Under the pieces are notes generated by a model that saw only the letters and a list, made by a program, of their open reading frames with translations, had not been told where the DNA came from and searched no databases. A stretch of DNA of 64,000 nt from Telopea speciosissima (lineage: Eukaryota; Streptophyta; Magnoliopsida; Proteales; Proteaceae), in contig NC_057917.1 in the NCBI RefSeq assembly GCF_018873765.1, positions 57,904,464 to 57,968,463 on the forward strand, written 5' to 3'. Of the stretch, positions 23,982 to 34,509 are shown piece after piece (within the stretch, counting starts at the first letter, position 1; the number at the start of each line of letters is the position of its first letter). The position numbers were made by a program, and so were the translations under genes.

Positions 23982-24080
23982 CAAACTTGTTAATAACAAG
24001 ATTTTTCCATATATAAATGAGCCACATATAATTGAAGCCTTGAAGGAAATCAAAGAAATACATAGACTATATAGGATATA

Positions 24081-24090
24081 TGTGTGTGTT

Positions 24091-24138
<48 letters not shown>
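24081..24138. repeat. (TG)n(AG)n compound microsatellite
   Basis: A TG run passes directly into an AG run. The Tat element inserted at its end, duplicating AGAGC. Confidence 0.9.
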
Positions 24139-24141
<3 letters not shown>

Positions 24142-24145
24142 GAGC

Positions 24146-24845
24146 TGTTGCGTGTGAAAACCTCCGTCGTTCAGTTCGCCCATGGATGAGCCTGCAAAAA
24201 GACGAGTGAGCGCAAGAGAGCCGGTGTGGCTCCGGCCTAGGAATCTCCGACGCTCAAGTCAGGTCTCTAGTGCAACAGCGTAACAACTAGTAAAAAGTGA
24301 GATGAGCAATAGAGCTCCATACCTGAGTATTTATAGAATGAGGTGAGGCGATTGGGAGAGTCCCAGTATGGTAGGAGTTCTTCTCTTAGAAGGCTCTCTC
24401 GCGTAAAGCGAAGTAGAGAGTTATTTTTGGGGTCAGACTCTTGTTAACGTAAGAGTCCATACTTGGCGTGATTCTGTATCGCATTGGGATTGTGGCTCGA
24501 TCCTTATTCCGTGATTCTCCGGATGTGTTGACGTGGCTCCGTGATTCCTGGTGACCCATTGTGATGACCTTGGTGGAGGGCTCGGCCTTGGAGATCGGCC
24601 ATGGAGGTCGACATGGGAGGTCAATCTCGGCAGTCACCTCGGCCTAGGCAGTCCTATGTATGCTCAGCCAGGGAGGTCGACATGGGTGATGTGTCGTGGG
24701 CTCAACCGAGTGCTCAGCCCAGCCATGCGACTTGATGGAGAGCAGGTCGGCCCGGTGTTTACTTCAGCTCAGTTCGGTTCTTGGGGTGACCTCAGCTCAG
24801 CCACATGGCAGCTTCTGACTGGTGAGGTGATTTTATGCTGTATCA
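24146..24845 (-). repeat. 3' LTR of the complete Tat element
   Basis: Begins TGTTGCGTGTG and ends TGTATCA on the plus strand. A minus-strand TATA box (TATAAATAC) lies at 24327-24335. It carries more A where the other LTR has G in CG context (for example CTCAGCTCAGCC against CTCGGCTCGGCC), a mark of methyl-C decay. Confidence 0.95.
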
Positions 24846-24847
24846 CA

Positions 24848-24858
24848 GGCCCCCCCAC
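24848..24858 (-). other. Polypurine tract of the complete Tat element
   Basis: The minus strand reads GTGGGGGGGCC two bases before the 3' LTR. This is the expected place and composition for the plus-strand primer. Confidence 0.75.
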
Positions 24859-25099
24859 TCATCAAGGGTCGGTCCAACGCGGATGAGTGAAGTTTTTTGG
24901 TCAGCTCGGTTGGTCCTTCTTGTGGTCGAGCTGACCTTACTTTGTCAGTGACATGACTTTGTACGGTCTGACAGCTGAGCTGTCAGTGCCACATCATCCA
25001 TCGCCATAAATGAGCTCTGGAATTCGAATCGTCTTTTGATCTGGACCATTAAATCGTGCTAAACTCTCCTTGGCCGTTGGATCAGTTCGGCCCAAGAGT

Positions 25100-25107
25100 T
25101 ATAAATA
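25100..25107 (+). promoter_or_regulatory. TATA box of the antisense gene in the Tat element
   Basis: TATAAATA followed by GGC on the plus strand, 178 bp before the first ATG (25285) of the antisense reading frame. It is in the opposite direction to the LTR promoter and suggests that the passenger gene had its own promoter. Confidence 0.55.
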
Positions 25108-25284
25108 GGCAACTCCTCCCTGTTCATTCTTCACTGCTGCAAGTAGTTGACTGCTCGGCTAGCTCAGATTTCTCAGCTCTACCGTGCTCGGTGCTTTCTA
25201 GTTCATGCTCAGCTCAACTTTTTCTTCGTTCGTATTCAGCTCGTCTTCAGCTCTTCTTCAACCAGAAAGTCCTCTCCGCACAGT

Positions 25285-27559
25285 ATGTCAGTTGGTAGTA
25301 GTCATGTGGGCGAGGTGCTCACCGGGGTGGCAGAGGGCGCGAGTCCTAGCCGAGAGCTCCCAGCTCGTTCTCCCACGATAGACTTGTTGGGCTAGACTTC
25401 GGACGAGCTCGGTGTAGTGAAACCTCGTCAGGCCGATGTTGCCGAGATTCTGTCACCTCTGGAGTCTTGCCTCAAGGCCCAACCAATTCCCGAGGATCGA
25501 GCTGAGAGCTCCGGATCATCCTCGTCCGATGATGAGGAGTCCAGTGAGGATAGTTCTTCAAAAGGTGGGGTTGGTTCGGTCAGCTCATCCGCTGATGCCC
25601 CTGAACCCTAAGAAGGGAGTGTCGGCACCGTCCCGAGCACAATCATGGATGCCGACCTCAACTGCCTCAGGACGACCTACACCATCCCGAGAACATCCAA
25701 CTCCGAGCTCCCAACCCAGGGGAGATAGCCTGCTATATCAGGCCCGACAAGGTGGCTTTGTACGAGCTACCTTTCAAGTACGCATTCAGGCTCCCCGTGC
25801 TCGACCTGGTGGACCAGATCTTGGACTACTTCCACCTGTTCCTAGGTCAGCTTGTGCTGAACTCTTGGCTGGCCGTGTATGGCTTTTATGCCCTATTTTG
25901 TGAGATGTGGCAAGGTGCAAGCGTAGAGCATTTCTCTTGGCTCTTTTTCTTGAAGAAGTCGCTAGAGAAGGGGTGGTACTATTTCACTCGCCGAACTGGG
26001 AAGGGTGCGGCCTTAAGCGGCTACAAGTTTTTGGTTGGTACCCCAAGCTTCAATAAGTTTTGGAAGCCTCATTTTTTCTTTGCTTCCATTCCAAACAGCC
26101 CTCTCCGAGCCGAGTGGAAGGAGATCCACTTGAACTACGTTAATAGGGTCTTGCCCCTGACCGAGAATGAGCTGACCTCGCTCGACCTGATCCTCCAGCG
26201 TCAGCCCTTCAACGTCCTCCAGCTTTAGGACGAGGGGTTCCTTCAAAGGTGGCATATGACCCCTGGTACGAGTCTGTGCTGAGCCGGTTTCTATCGCCCG
26301 AGCTGACCCATTTACTTAGTCTTCTTTCTTTTTTGGTATGCTTCTAACGTTTTATCTTTTTTGCAGTGGTCGGCCACATTCCCCCAATGGATTTAGCTCG
26401 GCTCAGGGCCGAGACCATTGCGGACAGAAGGAGGAAGAACACCGAGAAGAAAAGTCTCGAGGTGAGTCTTCCAAGGTGCAGAAGGGAAAGGCGACGCTGT
26501 CGAGCCCAACCGATGCAATGGTCGGCCTTAAGGCCGACAAGGGTAAGGCCCCGCTGAGCCCTTCTAGGAAGGGGAAGGATCGGAGGGGAGAGCCGAGCCC
26601 TTCGAGGGGCCCCAAGCGGTCCAAGATGATCTCCGTCAACTTAACGGGCAACAATCCTCCGTCAGTGGCCCCGCCTCCCCTTATAGCTCGGCTGATCTTG
26701 GGAAGGACCTTGGCCAGCAACCGTCCACTTCAGCTGACCTGGAGGCTCTTCCCAGGGGACTCGGGTTTGACCTCTGCCGTGCATGCCAAGGAGTGGCTAG
26801 ACACGGGTAGGCTCACTGCCGATAAGGAGAAGCTCGAGGCGCTGTCCGACCCCAAGCTCCTCTCCACTCTCTTCCAGGACTTCAACATGGTGAGTTTCCT
26901 GCTCGGCTTCTTTAATTTGACCCGACCGGTATGACCTGATCTGATCTTGGGTTGGCAATTTTCTTGCAGGGCTTCGCCAAGGCAGTGGAGACCATGCTCC
27001 ATTTTGAGCGGCTTCTAACCGAGAATGACTCTCTCGAGGTCCAGGTCTAGCAGGGGAATAAAGAAGCTCGCGAGGTCGTGGTGAAGGTCAAGGAGAAGGT
27101 CAAGGCCGAGGAGAAGGTCAAGGCCCCGGAGGAGACTGAGGTGAAGCGGGGGGAAGAGGTTGAGGCCTTAAAGGCTCAGCTCGACCGAGCCAAGAAGAAG
27201 GCCAAAGAAGACCTCTTGTCGATGCTATTACCGAGTACCTCATTTCGGAGGAATACACTAAGGTGTGCCATCAAATAAGGAAGTTGCCGTACGGAGAGGG
27301 CTATGACGAGGGCCGAGTCGTCCTCCTGAAGGACATAAAGGCTGCCTTCCCTATCCTCAGCCTTTCTCGATTTGATAACGACGCGACCACTGTGGTTGAG
27401 GAGTTGGGAGACGAGGCTGGGGTGGAGGTTGACTAGGCCGGCCTGGCCGAGATCGGTCCCCCGGAAGAGGTCGCCCCTTCTATCGAGGATGTTGCTGACA
27501 AGGAGGTTACCGTCGAGGACCCTGCCGCCGAGGACCCCCTCCATATCGCCGAGCTCTAG
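25285..27559 (+). pseudogene. Antisense passenger gene with 'putative gypsy-type transposon' domain (Transposase_28-like), decayed
   Basis: Reading order on the plus strand: a Ser/Glu-rich N-terminus from the ATG at 25285; a conserved globular domain at 25752-26228 (ALYELPFKYAFRLPVL, SWLAVYGFYALF, GWYYFTRR) resembling the plant family named putative gypsy-type transposon; a Lys/Ser-rich linker; a coiled coil rich in KVKEKVKAEEKV; and an acidic C-terminus ending at 27559. Intron 26890-26969 has a GTGAGT donor and a TTCTTGCAG acceptor and restores the frame FNM-GFAKAVE. Another acceptor (TTTTTTGCAG) ends at 26366. Stops at 25393, 25608 and 27433 and at least two frameshifts show decay. Its role is unknown; despite the family name, no transposase activity is established. 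Confidence 0.7.
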
Positions 27560-27960
27560 GTCTCCCCCCCCTTTTTTTTTCTTTTTCTTTGATGTACATG
27601 TCCCCCTGCGCGGGGTTTTGAACAAATTTTTCTCTTTTTCTCTCTCTCTCTCTCTTTATTTATTTATTTATTTTTTTGTATAGGGTCGAGCTACCTACTT
27701 TTTGTAACCTTGCCGAGGAGCCAGCCTTCAATGAATAGAACGTTCTTTTCCAAATTTGCCTAAGTGTTTGAGCTCGGCAGTTGTTTGCTTTCCTTTCTTT
27801 GTGAATTTGTTTTAAATGTTGAGGTTGAACTGCCGACCTGGCCTCGTAGCCGAGCTCGGGTCGGATACCCTTTGAGTGGCTACGCTGTCGAGTCGACGCT
27901 AGGGTCGAGCCCAATGCCTTAAAAATTTTGCTTGAACTTTGGTATTCGTTCGGCTCGGCC

Positions 27961-28388
27961 AAGTCTATGTAGACCGGTGTTATGATTTTGTTATCGGCCT
28001 ATGAGGATCGGTCTTCGAGGTCGGCCAGGTCTCTGAGGACCGATCTTATGACTTAGTTGCCGACCTATGAGGGTCGGTTTTGGAGGTTGGCCAGGTCTAT
28101 GAGGACCGGTCTTACGACTTGGTTGTCGACCTATGAGGGTTGGTCTTTGACGTCGGCCAGGTCTATGAGGACCGGTCTTACGACTTGATTGCCAACCTAT
28201 GAGAGTCGGTCTTTGACGTCGGCCAGGTCAATGAGGACCGATCTTATGACTTGGTTGTCGACCTATGAGGGTCGATCTTGGAGGTCGGCCAGGTCTATGA
28301 GGACCGATCTTATGACTTGGTTGCCGACCTATGAGGGTCGGTCTTGGAGGTCGGCCAGGTCTATGAGGACCGATCTTATGACTTGATC
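27961..28388. repeat. 66-bp tandem array, about 6.5 copies
   Basis: Units start at 27961, 28027, 28093, 28159, 28225, 28291 and 28357 and contain AGGTCTATGAGGACCG and CCGACCTATGAGGGTCGG. Because 66 is divisible by three, a repetitive open frame appears; it is not a gene. The array lies between the 3' end of pol (minus strand) and the 3' end of the antisense gene (plus strand). Such arrays upstream of the 3' LTR are known in Tat/Ogre elements and can seed satellite DNA. Confidence 0.93.
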
Positions 28389-28514
28389 TCGGAGCTTAAA
28401 AATACACCAAGTGGTGGAGAAAGACTTTGTTTTATTGAATCAAACGTCGGGACCGAAGCCAAATACAAATATGCTCATCATAAACCATGCCGAGCAGAAT
28501 GCTTGAGGAAATTA

Positions 28515-29830
28515 CTAAAAAAATTTCTTCAAATTTTTCGAGTTCCAAGGTCTCGGTACCTTCCTGCCCCCGGAGTCTGCAAGCGATAAGTCCCTGGGTG
28601 AATATGCTTGGAGACTATGTATGGGCCTTCCCAATTTGGTGCTAACTTTCCTTGCTGTCTTAGCTGGGACACGCTGAGCTTTCTTAGGACGAGGTCCCCT
28701 TGGCGGAAGTGTCGTTCCTTCACCCTTAAGTCGTAGTACTTTGCCATCCTCTGTTGGTATGTTGTGTTCCGAAGTAGGGCATTTTCTCAAACTTCGTCGA
28801 GAAAATTAAGGTTGGCACTCAGCCCATCTTCGTAGGTCTTCTCATCGAAATTGAGCACTCGGTATGAAGATGCCATGACCTCGACCGGGGTGAGGGCCTC
28901 GGTCCCGTATCCTAGCCTAAAAGGGCTCTCCCCGGTTGGTGTTCTTACAGTTGTCCTATATGCCCATAGGACACTTGGGAGCTCTTCCACCCATCTTCCT
29001 TTGGCCTCATCCAACCTTCTCTTGATACCGGCGAGTAGTGTTCGGTTGGACATTTCTACTTGTCCATTTGCTTGTGGATGAGCTATCGAGACTGGTCGAA
29101 AGTCAATATAGAATTGCTCGCAGAACTCTCAAAAGTCTGGGTTATTGAATTACGTGTCATTATCTGTGATGAGCACTTTTGGTAGTCCGAACCGGTAGAT
29201 GACCTTATCCCGGAAGAACTTCTCCTTGGTCTTCTCGGTGATGGTTGCCAGGGGCTCAGCCTCGACCCACTTGGTGAAGTAGTCGATTGCCACAACCACA
29301 TACTTTCGATTCCCTGATGCCGGGGTGAAATCTCCGAGAATATCCATCCCCCACATAGCAAAAGGGATCAGGCTTAGCATTGGGGTCAGCTTTGTTGCAG
29401 GTCGGCTCGGCACTGGTGCAAAGAGCTGACACTTTTCGTATGTCTTCACATACTTCATGGCCTCTTCTTGCATTCTCAGCCAATAAAATCCATGTCGTAG
29501 TATTTTGTATGCTAGAGCTCGGCCACCCATGTGGCTTCCGCATATTCCTTCATGCAACTCGGCTAAGGCATACTCGGCTCCCTTTGGACTGAGACATCGG
29601 AGAAGGGGCGCTAAGATGGCTTTTTTATAGAGCACCCTATCGATCATGGTGTACTTGGCAGCTCGGATTTTGACTTTCCTTGCTTCATCTTGATTCTCCG
29701 AGAGTTGGTCATTCTCCAAGTAGTTGACAATGGGGTCCATCCAGGTCAGCCCATCCTCCTCAATGTGTTTGACGCTTTCTTCATGCAATGAGGGCCTCTC
29801 TAGGATTTCTATGTACACTGGTCGGCTCAG
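28515..29830 (-). pseudogene. Integrase of the complete Tat element (broken)
   Basis: Integrase inserts the cDNA into the genome. The zinc-binding part has LHEGICGSHMG and YEKCQ; the usual CxxC has lost its first Cys to Tyr. The DDE core follows: the first Asp in GMDILGDF, the second in ITDND, and the Glu in GQVEMSNRTLL. The C-terminal GPY-type module reads LAPNWEGPYIV near 28610. Between 29130 and 29150 two stops replace Gln and Arg codons (DNDT*F and PDF*EF), both explained by C-to-T changes, and the usual DNGT has become DNDT. The N-terminal half is joined in frame with the RNase H-like domain upstream. Confidence 0.9.
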
Positions 29831-30214
29831 ATGTTGGAGGTCGGCCTCAGCCAACTTTGACAGGGAGTCTGTCGTCGCGTTCTCCTTTCTCGGTACTCGG
29901 GTCACCTCAAAGTGCTCAAGCTCGGAGATCAAATCTCGTGCTCGGTTCAGGTAAGCTATCATCCTTTCATCTTTCGCCTCATAGTCTTCATTGACCTGGT
30001 TGACCATGAGTTGGGAGTCTCCTCGCACCTTCAATCGCTTTATGCCTATGGCTCTGCTGACTCGGAGTCCGGCTAGGAGAGCCTCATACTCGGCCTCATT
30101 GTTTGAGGCTGGGAATTTGAACCTTAGGGCATATTGGATGCGAAAGCCCTCGAGGCTCACCAGGATCAGCCCAGCCCCGCTTCCTCCGGGGGTGCTTGAG
30201 CTGTCAACGTTCAT
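29831..30214 (-). pseudogene. Second, archaeal-type RNase H-like domain of the Tat element
   Basis: The domain opens with MNVDSSS, then GAGLILVS, NNEAEYEALLAGL, VRGDSQLMVNQV and a final KENATTDSLSKLA. These supply the D, E, D and D positions of type I RNase H. A duplicated RNase H located after the RT-tethered one is characteristic of the Tat lineage. This domain itself has no internal stop, but pol around it is broken. Confidence 0.85.
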
Positions 30215-31500
30215 GGTCCAGGTCGGGTCGGCCTTAGCTTCTGCATTGGCTTCTTCTGCTGTCTTCTCTTCCTCGACCTTGAGGTCAGGTATTATGCACT
30301 CGGCGACGAAGTCGGCAAGGGTTTTTCCTTTTATCGTGGTCCTCGGGCGATAGTTTATATCGTACTCACTCAGCTCAATGGCCTAGGTGATCCGCCGACC
30401 TGACACGTCGGGCTTGTGCAATATCTTCTTGAGAGGCTGGTCGGTCAGCACCGCGATCGAATAAGCTTAAAAATATGGCCTTAGCTTTCTCGCGGCTGTG
30501 ACAAGAGCGAATGCTAACTTCTCGAACTTGGAGTATCTCGACTCGGCGTCGACAAGAACATGACTAATGTAGTATATAGGCTTCTGAGCTTGGCCTTCTT
30601 CTCTGACCAACACCACGCTGAGCGCCACCGGGTAGCAGCTAAGTAAACTTGAAGCTCCTCTTTTGGCTCGATTCGGCTGAGAAGAGGCGGGTTCTCTAAG
30701 TATTTCTTCAGCTCTTCAAAAGCTTGTTGGCACTCGTCCAACCAGACGAAGTCCTTCGGGTTTCGGATGTTCTTGAGGGCCTTGAAGGGCTTGGAGGGCT
30801 CATCTCTTGGATGGCCTTGATTTTTCTAGGATTGGTTTCGATGCCTTTGATAGAGACCATGAAGCCGAGGAACTTTCCTGAGGTCACGCCGAATGCACAC
30901 TTGGCGGGGTTCAGTTTCATTTGGTTCTTCCTTAATATGCCAAAGGCCTCTTCCAGGTCGGCCAAGTTGTGCTCGGCCTTCAAGCTCTTTACTAACATGT
31001 CATCCACGTAGACTTCCATGTTTGTTCCGATCTGCCTGTAGAATATATAGTTCACCAGCCGTTGATATGTTGCTCCGGCATTCTTCAATTTGAACGGCAT
31101 GACCTTGTAGCAAATAATTTATTGGTCAGTTCAGAATGCTGTGTATGACTCATCCTCCTCATGCATCATGATTTGATTGTAGCTGGAGTACGCGTCCATG
31201 AAGCTCAGCATTTCGTGCCCCACCGTGGCGTCAATCAAGAGATCAATTCGAGGTAGCGGGTATTCATCCTTTGGGCAGGCCTTGTTAAGGTCGGTATAGT
31301 CGACTCACATCCTCCATTTCCCGTTTGGCTTGGGAACCATAATGACGTTCGCCAACCAAGTCGAGAATTTTTCTTCTCAGATGAATCCTGATTGGCTTAG
31401 CTTCTCTACTTCTTCATTGATGTTAGCTTGGCGATCAAGGGTATAGTTCCTTCTCTTCTATTGAATCGACTTTCGACTCGAATCTATATGCAGTCGATGC
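30215..31500 (-). pseudogene. Reverse transcriptase and tethered RNase H of the complete Tat element (broken)
   Basis: RT motifs: SGFI then a stop then EKFSTWLANV near 31370; a stop after KWRM near 31310 where MCVDY is expected; FKLKNAGATYQRLV near 31090; the catalytic YVDD near 31010; and GKFLGFMVS. The tethered RNase H follows with HVLVDAESRYSK, KLRPYF and LSEYDINYRPRTT up to about 30300. Stops include TAG for Gln near 31457 and TGA for Arg near 31378. The coding state is clearly dead but domain order is intact. Confidence 0.9.
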
Positions 31501-31691
31501 TCGGCTATATGTCGAGGTATACCGGGCATGTCGGAAGTCAACCAGGCGAATACGTCTACATTAGTCTTCAAGAATTTTCTGAACCGATTCCTTTGTTCCT
31601 TGCTCAACAATGACCCGAGTTGTACCATCTTCGTCAGATCTTCATCCCTGAGGGAGAACGGGGTGAGGTCTTCTACGGGTCTTTCGTGCCT

Positions 31692-32260
31692 TTATGTGAG
31701 CTCATTTCGCTGGTCTTCTGGGAGGTGTTCGATGCACATCGCCATTCCTCGAACGTTGCCTTTATTTTGCTTGACAAATGTGGCGTAACACTCACGAGCT
31801 TTCTTTTGATCACCTCGGATTTCTCCAATGCCGTTCTCTATTGGGAACTTCATCTTCAAGTGTATCGGCGAGATGATGGCTTGGAGAGCAGTCAATGATG
31901 GTCGGCCGAGTATGGCGTTGAAGGCCACCATCGATCGCACTACCATGAATTTGACTTGGATCATCGCTTGACATGGAGCTTGTCCGAACGTGACCAGTAG
32001 GTCGATTGAGCCCTTGATGGTGGCGGCGGCTCCCGAGAACCCATGAAGTGAGGTGCCCTTTGGCTTAAGCGCTTCATCGCCGAAGCCAAATTGTCAGTAT
32101 GTGTCTAGCGACAAAAGGTCCACGGATGCGCCCGTGTCGACCAATACGCGATGAATGGGTCTCTTTGCAATTTCCACCTGCACCACCAAAGCATCATCGT
32201 GAGGTAGACTTATACCTTCCAGGTCAGCCTCGGTGAAGGAGATCGTCGCCTCAGACTTTG
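31692..32260 (-). pseudogene. Aspartic protease of the complete Tat element
   Basis: The active site LVDTGASVDLL lies near 32130 and is followed by a TGA at about 32094 where the first Tat element has CGA (YRQF). The remainder, with MVVRSMVAFNAILGRPSL, is open from 31964 to 31692. Gag and protease are still in one frame here, which shows that this family makes a Gag-Pro fusion. Confidence 0.88.
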
Positions 32261-34438
32261 GCCTTTTGCCAGGCATCTCAGCGACTCCGATGAACCGTGC
32301 ATTTGCCTTAGCCTTCCAAGTGGACTCTTGTCCGGGCCCTCCAAGGATAGTGTATATGGGAGCTCCCTTGTCACTGCTCAGCCCAAATCCGTCATCTTTC
32401 TTCTCAGCTCGGGCTTTATCTTCGTCACGCTCGGCCTGCCTATTTTTGGACCTCGGCTCGGCTCTCCTTTGATCGCGATCTTCAGGTTGCCGACCCCCAC
32501 GTTCTTCTCGGCCTCCCTTGACATATCGCTTCAGGTGCCCCGCTTTTATCAGCTCTTCAATTTCTCTTTTCAGCTGATAACAATCCTCGATGTCATGACC
32601 GGTGTCCTTGTGGAATTGACAATACTTGTTGGGATTTTGAGATGACCCGGCTTGCATCGGTCGGGGTCGGCGGATGTACCCGCCGTCCTGTATTTGCATC
32701 AAAATCTCCTTGCGCGAGGTATTCAGTGGGGTGTAATCGGGACTCCGAGCTAGGTCTGATCTCTCGGTTCGACGATCTGTCCTGGGCCGCTTTTCCTCCT
32801 TACGGTCATCGATCGTCGGCCTATTCTTCTCGGCTCGACCTTCGTTTCCCTTCCGGGCTTAGAGCACCTCGGCCATATTTGCAAACTCATTGTACCTCTC
32901 CAAGATCTCGGCCAGGTTTCTGGTCGGCTTCCAGGCCAAGTCCTTGATGAGATCCATGTTAGCTAGCCCATTACTCATCGCAGTATTGGGCGTGGCCTCA
33001 TCCAAATCCTTAATGTCTAAGGATTCTTTGTTGAAACGTGAGACGAACGCTTAGATCGACTCATCAGATTGTTGCTTCACGCTGAGGAGGTTGACCGTCG
33101 TCTTCTTGTGTTTCATACTACTCTGGAAGCGCGTGATGAAGGCTCGACAGAGCTAAGCGAAGCCTATTATGGAGTTCAGTGGCAACCAGGAGAACCATGA
33201 GGTCACCGCGCCCTTGAGGGATGCAGGGAAAGCCCGACAAGAGACAATCTTGGTTCCCCCGTACATGGTCATCATCGCATTGAAGTAGTTGATATGATCC
33301 GTCGGGTCCGTCGACCTGTCATACCGATCTAAGGGAGGAGGCTTGAACTCGACCGGTAGTGGCGCGATCATGATCTCGGGAGGATATGGGTGTCGTCCAA
33401 CCAGTGAATAGGCGTCCGGGGTCACCTATTTTTTTAATCCCACAACCTGCTCTGCCAAGTCTCGTAGCCGCTTTTCCGGCTCTGTTTCATGTGCTCGACC
33501 GTTCGGCTCGTCCACTCGGTGTAAATCATCCCATTTATTTGGCCGAGGTCGACCATTTTATCCTTCAGCTTGGGCTCTGTTTGCTCGGTCTTCTCATTGA
33601 GGTCGGCCATTCTGGTCCGCTCAGTCAGCATCGCCTCTCCTTATTCTTCTTTCCATCTAGAAATTGGACCCACGGGGCCTTCTCGGCTCTTCTTCTCTAA
33701 GAGGCGGTGGGCTTCGGCGCTGGGGGGCTACCTCCTGCTGTTCTCGATGTGCCCTCTGTTGTCCGTCCTCTTCGAGCCAGCCCAAAAATACCGATCTCCT
33801 CTCTACGGAAGCCCCTGGTTCGATCTCTTGCCCGGTCTTTGGGCTCTGACGATGCTCCTACTCACCCCGACGAGCACTCCTGTTGGGACGCGGAGGAGGA
33901 GTTTTCTGACTAGGCGGATGTGACGATGCGGCTCGGCTAGGCTCGGCCCGATGCCGGCCACCATTCTACGATAAATTTCCCTCTACGCGAACCACCGGGG
34001 CTAGAGGGGGTGCAATTAGTGGTTGACCCATCAACCCACCCTGGGCCATCTGCGTCATGAAAGTACGCAGCATCTCGTTGGTGTGGAGCATCTGCAGCTG
34101 CAAATCCATAACTTGTCGGTTATGAGTCGGGACTTCCGAATCCAAATCCTTCGGTAAGGGTGGCGGCAGTGGTAGGTTCAGCCCGTTCAAGTATGGCTCG
34201 ACCTGTGTCCGATCAGCTGCTGTTGTGTCCAGCACACTTCCACCATTCCCACCCTCAGGTGGGGGAGTTGGATTGGCCGCGACGCTCTTGCGGGGCTGCA
34301 CACCCACTGCCCGAGGGGGTCTTCGGTCGCACCTTGCCGTGATGCCTCAGGGGGCGACGAATGTCTCGCTTGCCTATCAAGTTGCGGCTCATCCCCGCAG
34401 GAGGCAGAGCCGTGCTGTCCTGATCTTGTTTGCACCAT
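32261..34438 (-). pseudogene. Gag of the complete Tat element (broken)
   Basis: The ATG at 34438 (MVQTRSGQHG), 50 bases inside the primer-binding site, is the most likely start. The gag core is visible at 33153-33425 (RSTDPTDHINYFNAMM, AFPASLKGAVTSWF). A complete zinc knuckle follows near 32620 (CQFHKDTGHDIEDC), which has the Cys missing from the first element. Stops and frameshifts separate these parts, for example a TAG after IGFA near 33155. A basic Arg-rich tail leads into the protease. Confidence 0.87.
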
Positions 34439-34487
34439 TGTTCCTGCTCTTGAAGTTGGTAGAAACGACGATGGCTTGCTGACGTCG

Positions 34488-34505
34488 TTCCCACAGATGG
34501 CGCCA
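34488..34505 (-). other. Primer-binding site of the complete Tat element
   Basis: TGGCGCCATCTGTGGGAA on the minus strand, four bases inside the 5' LTR. It differs by one base from the site in the first Tat element. Confidence 0.87.
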
Positions 34506-34509
34506 AATC

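Noticed and set aside
28189..28386. 65-residue repetitive open frame on the plus strand
   Set aside because: It is the translation of the 66-bp tandem array, whose length is a multiple of three. No start context or conserved domain supports a gene.
27961..28388. Possible CRISPR-like array
   Set aside because: Units are contiguous 66-bp tandem copies with no unique spacers, inside a plant retrotransposon.
29083..29361. Separate minus-strand gene overlapping integrase
   Set aside because: It is an out-of-frame reading of the integrase core; the true frame shows the DDE residues.
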